Position numbers and translations under genes: made by a program. The notes under the pieces were generated by a model. That model was given only the letters and a program-made list of their open reading frames with translations. It made no database searches and was not told the origin of the DNA. A DNA stretch of 64,000 nucleotides from Annona cherimola (taxonomy: Eukaryota; Streptophyta; Magnoliopsida; Magnoliales; Annonaceae), in contig CM059975.1 in the NCBI GenBank assembly GCA_030490835.1, positions 4,181,579 through 4,245,578 on the forward strand, read 5' to 3'. Of the stretch, positions 22,232 through 33,421 are shown piece after piece (positions within the stretch are counted from its first letter, which is position 1; the number at the start of each line of letters is the position of its first letter).

Positions 22232-23852
22232 TTGTGATTTTTTAAGAATGGGGTTACAAGCTCTCAGATGTAAGAAATCATAGTCTCCAAACATTAGTAG
22301 AAAAACAAAACTTCCATACTTAAATTTGAAACCATATGTTAATATTGAATATCTACTAAACAAGTAAATGTTCATTATTAACTTCTAATTCAGAGTGAAA
22401 TTACACTAAGCTATATCTTGTATTAAGCTTTGGCAGGAAAGCAGTTTCACACCTCTCCTCCTATCTATTTTTTAAAAAATAATTTAATATTTTAATAAAT
22501 CAATTGTTCTATTTTTTCATTTCTACTTCAATATTTTTGTCATTTTTTACATAATTATTTTATTTATTTACGCTTTATTTTTATTATATCACATTACTTT
22601 TAAACCTTTCAAAACTATACACTACCCGCTTTTTCATTTCTTACCCTGTCCACAGTTCTAATTATATCCTAAAAGCATATTTGATAGCCAACAAATGAAA
22701 AAAATCAAATGTATTATTTAAATATCATATTTTTTTTCTATTTTTACACTTATTCTGGTTACTTTCTTATACTTTTTCATAAACTTGTCTATTTATTATC
22801 ACTCTATCATTTCATGTGACATCAATATGTCATTTTTTTAAAATTATTCATGCTACAATCTCCTCGTTTACCTCGAGGAATAATCTCGTTATATTGGGTT
22901 AAGCAAATGTCTTATTTAGTTCGCCTTAAAAATTTATTTAATTTTTTTCGCCGCATACGTATTTATCTAAGTGTATTTAATATATAGACTAAGTTTAACT
23001 ATTTTTAAATATGTGTACAAATATTTTTTTTGAGATTTTTAAACACATATATACACATAGATATTTAAAAATCTCAAAATATATATATACAAAAATTGTA
23101 AATTTTTATTTATATATTAAATATATAGATAAATAAATATACAAAAATATATATATTTTTAAACAGGTCTTTTAAACGCAAATTAATAAGATCACTTCTC
23201 ATGCAGCTCAAGCCAGGGAATGCGAATGCACGTTAGAACATGGCATAAGCCTCCCTTGTACTGCCACGTAACCATGCCTTCTTCCTCTCTTTCCCCCTTT
23301 ATATTATTCGCGTCACTTGTGCGTGTAATCACTCAATAACTCATGAGTCATGACAGATGGACCCGAGCTATTGACGTACTATTCTAATCAGGGCGCACCC
23401 GATTCCATCTCAAAGGTCCACACAAATGCGAATCTATGCCCACAGCAGGGGCGGTTCAAATGGAGAAACGGGTTCTCGATAATTTTAAGTATCATCATAT
23501 TTTTATTAAATTCAATAAATTCATTATCGATATAATTATTTACTTCATTAAGAAAACAATACCTCAATTCATATACGTTGACAATAAAAATGATATTCCT
23601 TTAGCAAACATTATAAGTTTTTATTTACTCCCACTCACTCAATCAGAGGATCAAAGCCTTTTCTTGAACTTCGTAAAATAATTTAGAAAGAGAGAAATAT
23701 AACAAATAACTTGGATACAATGTCTCAAATTTCTTTTAATTTCAAATCTTATACGAATTATTCACATGAGAGATATTCTTCCAAAAAAATCCATAACATT
23801 TTTTAAATTTTGTAGCTCACTCGATAGGCCGATTATATGATATAATTAATAA
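22232..23852. other. Spacer with decayed MITE pieces
   Basis: AT-rich sequence. About 22440-22640 and 22680-22850 look like decayed copies of the Tourist-like family (CATTTTTCTAT-type and TATCATTTCA-type motifs). 22990-23160 is AT-rich with self-complementary stretches. No gene is supported; ORFs at 23350-23681 have no recognisable domain. Confidence 0.4.
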
Positions 23853-24130
23853 GGGTATGTTTGTTTAGGGCCAAAATATGTAAAGTAAAACTTTTCAATT
23901 CAAAATTTTTTACTATTCGTAACTATTTTATTTTTTAATTATTTTTTTATATTTTTCTATACAAACTATTATATTTTGCAATCATTTCTATATAACTATC
24001 TATGTAATTAAATTATTTATTTTAACTTTATTATTTTTATTCTTCGTCGTTATCTTTATTATATCATATTATTTTTTATCCATTTGATAACTCAGTGACC
24101 GTAACTTTTCGTCAGAAATTTTAGCTCCCA
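23853..24130. mobile_element. Tourist-like MITE copy
   Basis: Begins GGGTATGTTTGTTTAGGG and contains AAAACTTTTCAATTC, TTTTCTATACAAACTA and TTATTTTAACTTTATT in the family order. The right end is degraded before the foldback element that follows. Confidence 0.5.
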
Positions 24131-24191
24131 CCCGAAAAACATCTACAAAAGTAGGCCCAACTTTCTCGCCCAAAAGGACCATTGACATGAC

Positions 24192-24578
24192 GGACCGTGG
24201 TTCAATGCACCCGGGTGCATTGAACCTCAATGCACCTGGGTGTACTTCACCCATTTTTTTTTATTTTTTTTTGAAACTTGTTTTACTAGAATGTTAATAT
24301 AAGTGTATTTAACATGTGTATAAATTTTTATAATTTTTGGAGATTTTTAAATATTTTTTTTGAATTTTTTAAAATCAGTGGCATTTTTAGTAATTTAAAA
24401 TTACTAATAATGCCACTGATTTTAAAAAAATCCGAAAAAATATCTAAAAATATTTAAAAATGGTAAAAATTTATACACATGTTAAATAGACTTAGATTAG
24501 AATTTTCATAAAAAAAAGTTTCAAAAAAAATAAAAAAAAAATAGGTGAAGTACACCCGGGTGCATTGAACCACGGTCC
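24192..24578. mobile_element. Foldback MITE (387 bp)
   Basis: Nearly the whole element is one inverted repeat. The outer ends GGACCGTGGTTCAATGCACC and its complement match, and the arms meet at GGCATTTTTAGTAATT/AATTACTAATAATGCC around 24400. The left end carries an extra 28-bp palindrome, 24200-24227, centred on CCCGGG. No coding capacity. The RNA from either strand would form a long hairpin. Confidence 0.75.
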
Positions 24579-24764
24579 TCAGATGACCGCCTATTCCTTT
24601 TTCGTACATGTCGTTAGCAGTCACATCATGGCACACTGGTCCGCTTGTGAGAAAGACTTCCAACAGGAAAAGTTGTGGCTTGGGGCTTGTATTTTACGAG
24701 TGGCAAGATATATATATATTTTTCCTTAATAGGCTTTTAGCGGGTTTTGTAACTTTGTTTCAAT

Positions 24765-25065
24765 GCATCGGCTAGAAATTCTATTTTTAATATTTTTTGA
24801 AATTTTTTAATAAATTTTTTAATCTAATTGTATTTAACTTATGTTTAAGTTTTATTATTTTTGAAAATTTATATAAATTTATTTTTCTTTTTTGATAATA
24901 GGGATATTTTAGTCATTTAAAAGTACTAAAACATTTTATTTAAAAAAATATATATTTTTTCAAAAATGATAAAGTTTAATTTATAGATCAAATGCACTTA
25001 GATTAAGGATTTATAAAAAAATTAAAAATATTAAAAAATAAAATTCTAGTCAGATAAATTGAAAT
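24765..25065. mobile_element. Diverged foldback element
   Basis: Arms starting TGCATCGGCTAGAAATTCTA and ending TAGTCAGATAAATTGAAATT fold on a centre near GTCATTTAAAAGTACTAAAA (24910). The arms include TAATCTAATTGTATTTAACTT and its approximate complement. A divergent member of the same structural class as the element at 24192. Confidence 0.45.
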
Positions 25066-26109
25066 TTCAATGCATCCTCTTGCATTTAAATATTCTCCTC
25101 TTTCCATCAAAAAATATTCTCCGCTTTTAGCTGGTGTGTCTTACGCACCACTTGATGAAATTCCTGACAACACTTTCCAGAAATGACTCACCTTTCCAAG
25201 TTTTTTTAAAAAAAAAAAAAAAAGCTTGAAGTAATAGTTCAGCCTACCTTCGTTGATGACGACACTAGCTAGTGGCGTGTGCATTGAAGGTTCAAAACCT
25301 GTTGATGACAAATTGGTTTCTCATTAAAAAATTGTAAAAAATATTCGAGGGTATTTTAAGAGAGATTTGTAAGATGAAAAATGAGATTATGGATGTAAGT
25401 ATTCTTGAGCTTGATCATAATATATGAGTTGAAAGGAGATGTGATACAATAGAACTGATAAAAAAATTCAAATATTATATAATCACTTCGAAAAACATTT
25501 TAAAATATAATCACTTCGAAAAACATTTTAAAATACAATCTATTTTAATATGATCGCCACCTTTCGAATAACAATGAGATCTCTTCTTTTCTAAGATACA
25601 GTTGCAATTTAAGTCGTGTTATTTTGATTTCTGGTTTATCTTACATGTGTCTTATTTATATATTAAGGTTGAGCTGATTTAGTTCTAGTTCAAAATTATT
25701 TTGTCCAACATAAAATACTCAATATTGAAGTGATCGAGTTAGTTTTCATCTAAATAAAATATCACATATGTTATATCATCTCAAGCGGTACTATAAGAGA
25801 CTCTAAGACAATTTTATAATTCTTCTACTAATATTCTACAAATATCTAACTAATAATCTAATTTTTTTCCTAACAATAATCCCTACATACCCACCTGGTG
25901 AATGCTCCCATATAAACTTAGAGAGAACAAACACCACCACTAAAGTTATTTCCACGTGCAGATGGCAGACTTCGAACTAAAGATGACCAAGCAATGGTGC
26001 AAGTCTCCACTGAGGCAACAACTCAGTAATATCTAAATACAATATTAGATGTTAAGAGAGATCTGTTTCATCCCACACAAGATGGACTCATTCTGAGAAA
26101 TCTACATGT
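25066..26109. other. Spacer without recognised gene
   Basis: AT-rich spacer. It holds a 28-bp tandem duplication at 25479-25534 (unit starts ATAATCACTTCGAAAAACAT). The remainder may be old retrotransposon sequence, but no domain is readable. Confidence 0.4.
25479..25534. repeat. 28-bp tandem duplication
   Basis: Two adjacent identical copies, 25479-25506 and 25507-25534, start ATAATCACTTCGAAAAACAT. Confidence 0.8.
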
Positions 26110-26366
26110 GTATTTAGAAAATAATAAATTTTTTAGGTGAAAAATTTTTAGTGTAGAAATTTTTGAATTTGGAGAAAATGAATTAATATGATAGAGATGA
26201 TAATGATAAGTAAAGAAAATAAAATTAAAAAAGATAAATTAGTTATATGAGTAGTTGTGTAGAAATAATTAAAAAGTAGGATAGTTATATAGGAAAATGT
26301 GAAAAAAAAATTAAAAATAAAATAATAACGAAGAATGAAAAGTTTTAGAATTTAACAAACATGCCC
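26110..26366. mobile_element. Tourist-like MITE copy
   Basis: Carries the complementary orientation of the family motifs: GATGATAATGATAAGTAAAG, AGTTGTGTAGAAATAATT, AGGATAGTTATATAGG and ends in AACAAACATGCCC. Confidence 0.5.
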
Positions 26367-26661
26367 TGTACTATAATGTGAGCCGAACGAATGGCCCCAA
26401 AAAGGACGACGACTCCCTCTCGCATTCTACTTCCCTCTCCTTTCCTCTCTTTTGGACTCTCTCCTCAAGCCTCACTGCTACTCATCTTCTTCCTCCGCGT
26501 ACCGATCTGCATCATCATCAGATATAGAAACCCACATCATAGAGTACTCATCTGAGTCAATTCCTGTTACTTAATATACGGGATGTATTCTGAGCTTATA
26601 GAAGATATAAGTAATTTTTTATATCATACCTACATAGTAAATAATTTTAAACTTATCTTAC

Positions 26662-27179
26662 CAAGAAGCGTGTATGTATGGCCGGTGCCCAAGGGTCCAC
26701 TACGCAAGTTTGCAGCCCACGCCAGAGGTCCTAGATCCGCATTTGACTTCAAGCAACTGGCACCATGCTTATATGGCATAGCTGGACAATCGTTACATAA
26801 ACCCAACAAAGTACTTGACATTTTTTATTGGAATATATTTACATACATCTCAACACATATTACATTGAAGGCCTGAGACATTCTTACAAATCTGGAGACA
26901 CCGCTTCACCAAATAATTAGAAAGACACAGCTTCCAACAACTAAACGGGAGACCACTGCTCCCACAAATAACCGAACGGGAGACCACAACTCCCACTAAT
27001 AATTTTCCTCGTTTCTTATTTCTGGCCAAAATCCCAAATGCGGATTCGAACCCACGACCCAGCGCTGCCCAGATTACACGACGCCTGCACTGACCAATCG
27101 AGCACGGCTCGATTGGTAACAATGTACTTGACATTGGAGGCTTGTAGTTTCCAGATATCCTTGCAGCATTTATTTGCAA
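26662..27179 (-). pseudogene. Coding exon fragment split by a SINE
   Basis: On the minus strand an exon-like stretch begins after an acceptor (CCACAG at 27181-27180) and ends at a CTTG/GTAAG donor (26662). It is interrupted by a SINE at 26823-27117. If the SINE and one target copy are ignored, the flanks stay in one open frame of about 70 residues, with segments such as LQINAARISGNYKPPMS, LGLCNDCPAMPYKHGASC and LGPLAWAANLRSGPLGTGH. I do not recognise the protein. No partner exons are visible nearby, so this is more likely a duplicated or orphaned gene fragment than a living gene. Confidence 0.55.
26823..27117 (-). mobile_element. tRNA-derived SINE (295 bp)
   Basis: Flanked by an 18-bp direct repeat with one mismatch, AACAAAGTACTTGACATT (26805-26822) and AACAATGTACTTGACATT (27118-27135). 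Read on the minus strand, Pol III box-like motifs appear near the 5' end: TGGTCAGTGCAGG (box A) and GGGTTCGAATCC (box B) about 40 bases later. The 3' end is CCAATAAAA. These are the standard parts of a tRNA-derived SINE. Confidence 0.82.
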
Positions 27180-28110
27180 CTGTGGATACACACATTTTTT
27201 TTAAAAAATATTAAATACTCTATAGACTAATAAAAAGTTAGGATATAATCTCGCATGGATGTAGAACCAGGGGTGGGAATTGGGGCGGGTCGATTCGTGA
27301 CCTGGCTTTGACCCGACACATTTTTGGCCGGGTTAAATCAATATATTATTGACCCGGTACAGTGGTATATCAGAAACTTTGACCCGAATTCAAAATAGGG
27401 TCAGAGTGGGTCGACCACGTCCTAACCCAAAGAGTCTGACCCGCCCCTCGTATACTAATTTATTAAAAATTAAAAGTCTATGTTTAAATATTATTATTAT
27501 TATTATTTTCTTTCAAAATTCTCACTTTTTATATCTAACTCTATTAATAATAGAATAATCAATTTATTCAGAAAGCAATATAAAAATCAACAAAAAGAAT
27601 TGGTACATAAATAACCCTTATATATAATCATATATTAACCTATTTTAATAAAATTATATTATATTTTCAAATATTTTGTTTTCTTAATTATGTGTTTTTT
27701 AATAATTAGTGAAATATTGAAGCATATAATATTTAAATTTAGTATAGATGTATACTTATGTTTGATAGGTATATAAATTCTTAAAATATTTCAGAAAAAA
27801 CCAAATAGACATTTCAGAAAACGTTCAAAGAATTAATGGGCATAAACTATTTTTCTTAAAATCCCTTCAAAATTAATTTAGGCTCGAAGGAATATTTTAC
27901 TTCTACCCTACCTTAAACTATCTTGTGGAGAGAAAATAGGAATATATTTCATTCTTTTTAGGGTATTTGATAGGTCTACCAATAATATCTTACCCAAGCC
28001 GCACTCTCAAATTGCTAAATGCCTATTTTATTAATTTTAAAAAATAAATAAAATTTTAAAATTACTAAATTTCATGAGATAAAATAAAGCTATCTGTGGC
28101 TCGCATATCT
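27180..28110. other. Spacer with transposon remnants
   Basis: 27269-27440 is GC-richer with GGGGTGGGAATTGGGGCGGG on one side and TCTGACCCGCCCCT on the other, possibly the ends of a decayed hAT-type element. 27480-28100 is AT-rich without coding signal. Confidence 0.35.
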
Positions 28111-28839
28111 AGGGGTGCAACTCGGGTCAGTTCAGTTCAGGTAGTGGTCTACCATACCCGTACCTTATTTGTAAAAGGTCTATCTTACCCTACTTATTTG
28201 TTAGTTGGGTTCCTAGTATACCCTACCCATTACCTATAGGATCGGTTCTGGTTTCGGTTCCAAATCGGTTCCTTTAATACTCGAATACAATATTTTTAAA
28301 AAAATTTATATGTTATCTTAAATAATGTAAAATAATATTCATTTGTGTTTTAAATTCATAAGTACATATATTATTGTTTATATTATTATATAAAAATATG
28401 AAGTGTAGATCATTATGATCCAATCATTAAAGCTATTAATATATTATAATCATAAGTCATAAGCGTATTTATAAGAGTCATTCGGAAGTCAATAACGTAT
28501 ATATAAATTCATTTAAATTTATACTTCACAAGGTACAAAATTCATTTAAATTTGAATTTGTTAAAATATGTGTGAACATAAGATGTTAAAGACAAAGCGT
28601 AATATATACTATATATATTATATATATAATTATGCACCTAATTAATTACCCATATGAGTACATATGCGGGTCGGTTCTAAGTACCCAACGTATCTACTCT
28701 ACCCGTACCCTATTTGAGGAGACGGTTAATAATTTATACCCTAATCATACCCATAGATAATATTTTCTACCTTACCTTACCCAAATTAGGGTTGGGTCGG
28801 TGGATACCTAAGTTGCACCCTACCCAAGTTGCACCCCCA
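28111..28839. mobile_element. Non-autonomous hAT element
   Basis: The left end TAGGGGTGCAACTCGGGTCA and the right end CCCAAGTTGCACCCCCA resemble the terminal repeats of the complete hAT at 11522. Internal CGGTTC motifs (CAAATCGGTTCC) also match that element's subterminal region. A possible 8-bp target copy is CGCATATC (28103-28110) versus CCCACATC (28840-28847), 6 of 8 matching. There is no ORF; the right end repeats its terminal motif twice (AAGTTGCACCC at 28810 and 28826). Confidence 0.72.
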
Positions 28840-28914
28840 CCCACATCCATAGATAAATGATTAAATAATTAAAACTATAATTTTTTGTAAAAAACAAAAA
28901 TTAAGAAACAAACT

Positions 28915-29090
28915 GCCAACCGATTGTTAGCCTAGTTAGTAATGCACGCTGAAGCTTGGTCAGCTGCACGTGCGAGTCCCACGAGTTAAAATATTCGCTG
29001 TAGGAATTTGGTTTCTCGTGAATATAAGTAAAAGTTTTGTCTTCGGTGAGCATAGATAGAAACTTATTATTTTTCTTAAGAATAAGTAAG
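28915..29090 (+). mobile_element. Probable tRNA-derived SINE remnant
   Basis: GTTAGCCTAGTTAGTAATG resembles a box A and GTGCGAGTCCCACGA a box B about 40 bases downstream. No clear target duplication was found, so this is a tentative call. Confidence 0.35.
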
Positions 29091-29206
29091 AGTGCTTAAT
29101 TATAATATCAGATGCCTATTATACGATATCAATAAAAAAAGAAACGTAGTCATCATTACAAATAATAATCATTGTCGAAATTAAAAACTCGTTAACATAT
29201 TTATCA

Positions 29207-29357
29207 ATTTTAAACATCTTTTGAGATTTAAATATCTAAAAATCTCCAAAAATGGTAAAAATTAATATACATGTTAAATACAATTAGATTAATATTTGTG
29301 TAAAAAAAAAATTTTAAAAAAAGGTGTGTGCTCCCGGGTGCACTTGATCAGCACCCC
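29207..29357. mobile_element. Half of a foldback MITE
   Basis: Matches only the right arm of the foldback family: AAATCTCCAAAAATGGTAAA, CATGTTAAATACAATTAG and the terminal GTGTGCTCCCGGGTGCACTT. The left arm is missing. Confidence 0.55.
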
Positions 29358-29656
29358 GGAGAGGAGGATCAATTCTGACAGGCAGGCCGGTCCACAAATC
29401 AATTAGTGCAAGTACTTATTGTCTCTATAATATTAAAACAATTAAGGTAAAGAAAATCTTATGGCTGGATTATATTTTTTTTCATGTAGTCTCTCGCTTT
29501 AGCAATCAGATTAATAATAACCCCATGACCATTTTAGGAGGAGGTAATTTTGCTAAGATCGTTATCATAAGTGCATGAAGATTAAGAAATTAAATAAATC
29601 GAAAAAATATATATAAATCCTGGAAGTACTTAGCTTTACATAGATCTTTCAATTTA

Positions 29657-29938
29657 GGGTGTGTTTGGTTGGAGGTAAAACTTTTGATGAAAAGTTTTTG
29701 GGGGAGAAGTTGTCAAATTGATAGAAAATGATGTGATATAATAGGGGTAATGATGAGGAGTAAAGAGAATAAAGTTAAAACAGATAAGTTAGTTGTATGA
29801 GTAGCTGTGTAGAAATGATTGGTAGTTTGTATAGAAAAATGTGAAAAAATAATTAAAAAATAAAGTAGTTATGGAGAGTGAAAAATTTTGAATTGAAAAG
29901 TTTTAGTTGACATATTTTGGCCCCAAACAAACACAACC
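29657..29938. mobile_element. Tourist-like MITE with TTA target site
   Basis: Begins GGGTGTGTTTGGTTGG, ends CAAACACAACC, and is flanked on both sides by TTA (29654-29656 and 29939-29941), the 3-bp target of PIF/Harbinger (Tourist) elements. 282 bp, no coding capacity. One of the best preserved copies. Confidence 0.75.
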
Positions 29939-29941
29939 TTA

Positions 29942-31076
29942 GATCAAAGTTCATGATCTTACTAGCCTATTTCAGTACCTTGTATGCACTTCATAATTTG
30001 CACTAACATAGATATATAGGATTTTGTTCAAGGGAGATACAAAACGATTTCAACAATGTACATAATGTACATGTACAAGATATAGTTTTGATTCTATTTA
30101 GGCAAGCAATGCACAAATAGAACGATATCGAAAAAGATTCGGAAAAAGATGCTTTCTTTTTTCTTTTTTTTTTCCCCATCCTTTTTTAGTAGTGCAAAAA
30201 CCCACTTGGCCACTTATTAGTTATTCCAGAAGTGCCTACAAACAACGCACGCGCTTTCTCGTCCTAATCGAAACAGGAGGCAGTACGACAACAAAATCTT
30301 CCTTTAAAATTGCCAGGCAGTTTGATTTTTGCAGTGAAAACATAATTCACCAAGCATAAGAGCTCCACAGGGCAAAGAGAGTGGAAGCCTGGCCTGACAA
30401 GCAAGCATCCAATATTTGTAGCGAAAGAATCCGTTCTAATGCAGCAGGCTACCACAAGGCTTTCAACGTAAGGACACAAGTTCCATATTGCTTCGGATTA
30501 TAGTTGCACTGCAAAGCTTAACCATTCCATTTAACAATTAACATGGCGGCCAAGCCTAAGTCTATGATCTGTTAGTATACCTGAGAAGATCCTAAACTCA
30601 CTATGCACGATGCGTATCAAGATAAGTCGATATATTATGCGTAAGAAAATCCTAAACTGACTAATCACAATGCATGTCAAGATAATTTAAAGGGTGAGAC
30701 AGCTATGGGAATCCTCGAATGGAATTGGAAGGGGTTATTACAACATTCTAACAGGCTACAGTATACAATGAATAGAGAAAGCATGTCCCGATGACAACAA
30801 GAAAACAAGGAGAGAGAAGCTAACTCTCTCACAGACAACAATACGATGTAGAAGTCTAGTTGAACCTCCATACAAGCTTCTAATGGGGGTGTAGGTGAAA
30901 ACAGAACATCTCCTCCAACGCCGAAGGAGCGAAGTGAAGTACAAGGGGAACTCTTTTTGTTTCCGAACCCAAGAGTTTGAAGAACCCTTTACTATACAGA
31001 AGATTCAAACATCGAATCTCCGGTTTAGACTCAATTCTCTCGCTCGAGATGACAAAACTTCTTCCTCAATCCTCTC
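29942..31076. other. Spacer and APS reductase 3' UTR
   Basis: From about 30200 the base composition becomes gene-like. The several hundred bases before the stop codon at 31077 (minus strand) probably are the 3' UTR of APS reductase. No separate gene is supported. Confidence 0.4.
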
Positions 31077-33421
31077 TCAGTGGAGAGCCCTCACAAATGC
31101 CGTCAACGAATCAACATCCCGCTTCTCTGATGGGTACTTGATGGGTCTCGAAGTGTTCTTTGGGAAGAAGAGTATTGTAGGAAAGCTACCCAGCTGGAGC
31201 TCCTCAGCCGCAAAGGCCTTCTGCTCACCATCTGCTCGGAACTTCCCCACCTTGACACCTGACCCAGCTAGCTTATCAGCCAACTCAACATATGATGCTT
31301 CCATCCCCTGGCAGAATTGGCACCATGGGGCATACAGAACAACGAGCCATGGCTCCCTTCTATTCTCCAGCCTCAGCAGGTTTTCAATCCCAGGTCTGCT
31401 AAGGGTCACTATGTTTTGTGTGTTGAAGATGTCGGAGCTCTCGGTGGAAGTGGCAGCAGCACCATTTCCGTTGCCATTGAGTTGAACTGCGGCATCTTGT
31501 TTGATGTTTCCCTTGTGCAGCCCACATTCCTTGGCTTTGGAATCCTCCCACCACCACCTTCCCTCCCTCTCATGCTGACCAGGTAAGACGGGCCGAGTGC
31601 ATGGCTCACACCCAATTGAGACATACCCCTGTAAAAGAACAGTGAAGAAGTCAGTATGATCATCTCTGCAACAGTATGAACAAATCAAGAAGATACTGCA
31701 TATTCAACAGCAATGTATACCTGTGAATGCAAGGAGTTGACGGGTACATCCATAGTCCGAAGGAAATTCCAGATATCCTTGCCCTCCACGTTGGCAACCG
31801 GATTCCACTTGATGAGGCTACCCGCCCCGCCATCCAAACCCTCAAATGAAGGGTCTACCTGAACAACAGGGATCTCAGCCCTGGTCCCGGGAGACTGATC
31901 CTTTCTCTGCCCCGTAATCCACGCTCTGAGACCCTTAAGGGCCCGTTTCAAGGGCCTTACTTTCCTAATTCTGCAGCATTCCTGATGCCCATCTTCATAG
32001 AAGGAAAACAACCCCTTGCTTCTCACAAGAGCCTGGACCTCAACTGCATCTGGGAAGGTATATTCGATATGAATGCCATAGTGCTTCTCTACGGTATCAA
32101 AGAACCTGTATGTCTCGGGGTTCAACCTTCCCGTGTCAAGGCTAAAGACCCGGAAGGGTCGGCCAGTTAGCCGAGCATACTCAATCAGGGCAATATCCTC
32201 TGCTCCACTGCAAAACAGAAACCATAAAAATCAGATTTGAAGACAACCCGTTAATCAGTCCATTCAAATGCAAAGTGCAGCCTGAAAACTCATTAAGCAT
32301 CATGGGACAAGTACCAAACTCAACTATATGATTGTTGTGGCTTCCCGGCACCAGTCAATCAAACACCAAGGTATGGCAGTTCAGTTTATAAGAGAAACTT
32401 GTTCTGCCGAGTGTTTGAACCGGTGAACAGATCAGATGTTTTCTACATCCTCCCAGGAAACGAGCAAAGACGCGATGATCGTTTTACTTGATCTGGACAA
32501 CCTAAAAGCACTCAAATTGCTTTTTTTTTTTTTTTTACGATCCTTTTCGTTCATTCAATAGCCAAACACATAAGCGTCGGTCGGAAACAAAGAGAAGGAA
32601 GATTCATTAAAATAAAAAAAGTTAATAATTGCAATGGTTGAAAGGTCAACGCGTGCTCATTTCGGACGGTTAAATTAACCGATAGTTCCAGTGTATGGAT
32701 GATTCCAACGGTTTGGATCATGCTTTACAGGTCGAATGTAACGGTCTAGAAAATGCCCTCAAAGAGAATTACCGAGCTGAGTCTCAAAAGTCCACACATC
32801 AAGTTGCCCATGATTCCGGGAATAGACACATCCAACTCTAGAAAAGGGAAGAAATGAATGAGGGAAAATCGAACCTGAAGGCAATCGCGATGTCATTCCC
32901 GAACTTCTCAAGTGCCCTGTCCATGATTTCAAGAGGAGAAGCATCTTTCATATCTTCGGCCAATTTCTCATAATCCACCCGTTCCTCCTCTATTCCCTGC
33001 TTCTTCTCCCTTTCCACAACCGTTGCCTCTGCAAACCAAAGAAATTAAGAAATTACGTCAATTCAAACATTCCCTTCCTCCACCATAAGAAATAGCAAAA
33101 ACAGCAGAAGAAAGCGTACCGGGAGCAACGATGGTTGCCGCCAGAGGAACAATCGACTCGTTCCGCTTCGCCTGAGCATAAACGGGCTTCAACAACCCCC
33201 GTCTCCGGGATCCATTCCCGGCCGCCGGCGGGAAGACGAAACGATCCAATGAACCAATCTGAGATCCTGCAATCACCGGCGGAGAAAACATTAGCTTCTC
33301 GAAATGCGCCAGATTAACAGAAATTCAAAAAATGAAGAAAAGGGGGGAACCCACGTTTCAAAATCTCCTGAGAATGTGAAGAAATTGCTGAAAAAGCAGA
33401 AGTAGATGAAGCTAATGCCAT
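31077..33421 (-). CDS. APR: Adenylylsulfate (APS) reductase, plastid
   Basis: Reduces adenosine 5'-phosphosulfate to sulfite with glutathione, the key step of plastid sulfate assimilation. Exons in reading order: 33421-33355, 33266-33120, 33028-32875, 32207-31721, 31628-31077. They sum to 1407 nt (468 aa), all phases fitting; plant APRs are about 455-470 aa. Residues 1 to about 70 are a Ser/Arg-rich transit peptide. The reductase domain starts with SGAED (123-127) and contains the iron-sulfur cysteines: [12 protein letters not shown] in exon 4 and CEPC (292-295). The catalytic Cys is C320 in KECGLH. After a Gly/Asn/Ala-rich linker (about 335-350) comes the thioredoxin-fold, glutaredoxin-like domain with APWCQFC (C388, C391). 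The usual plant motif as I recall it is CPFC, so Gln here is slightly unusual. APR genes are commonly induced by sulfur starvation, but no element for this was identified. Confidence 0.95.

Noticed and set aside
26990..27120. Possible tRNA gene, because GGGTTCGAATCC and a box A are present
   Set aside because: No cloverleaf with paired acceptor ends can be drawn. The boxes lie in a 295-bp unit with target duplications, so it is a SINE.
27269..27440. Possible separate hAT MITE with GGGGTGGG-type ends
   Set aside because: The two ends do not align as terminal inverted repeats and no 8-bp target copy was found. Mentioned only as a remnant.
31317..31586. Plus-strand ORFs across the APR gene (also 30895-31485)
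   Set aside because: They are antisense to APR exon 5, which has full family conservation on the minus strand.
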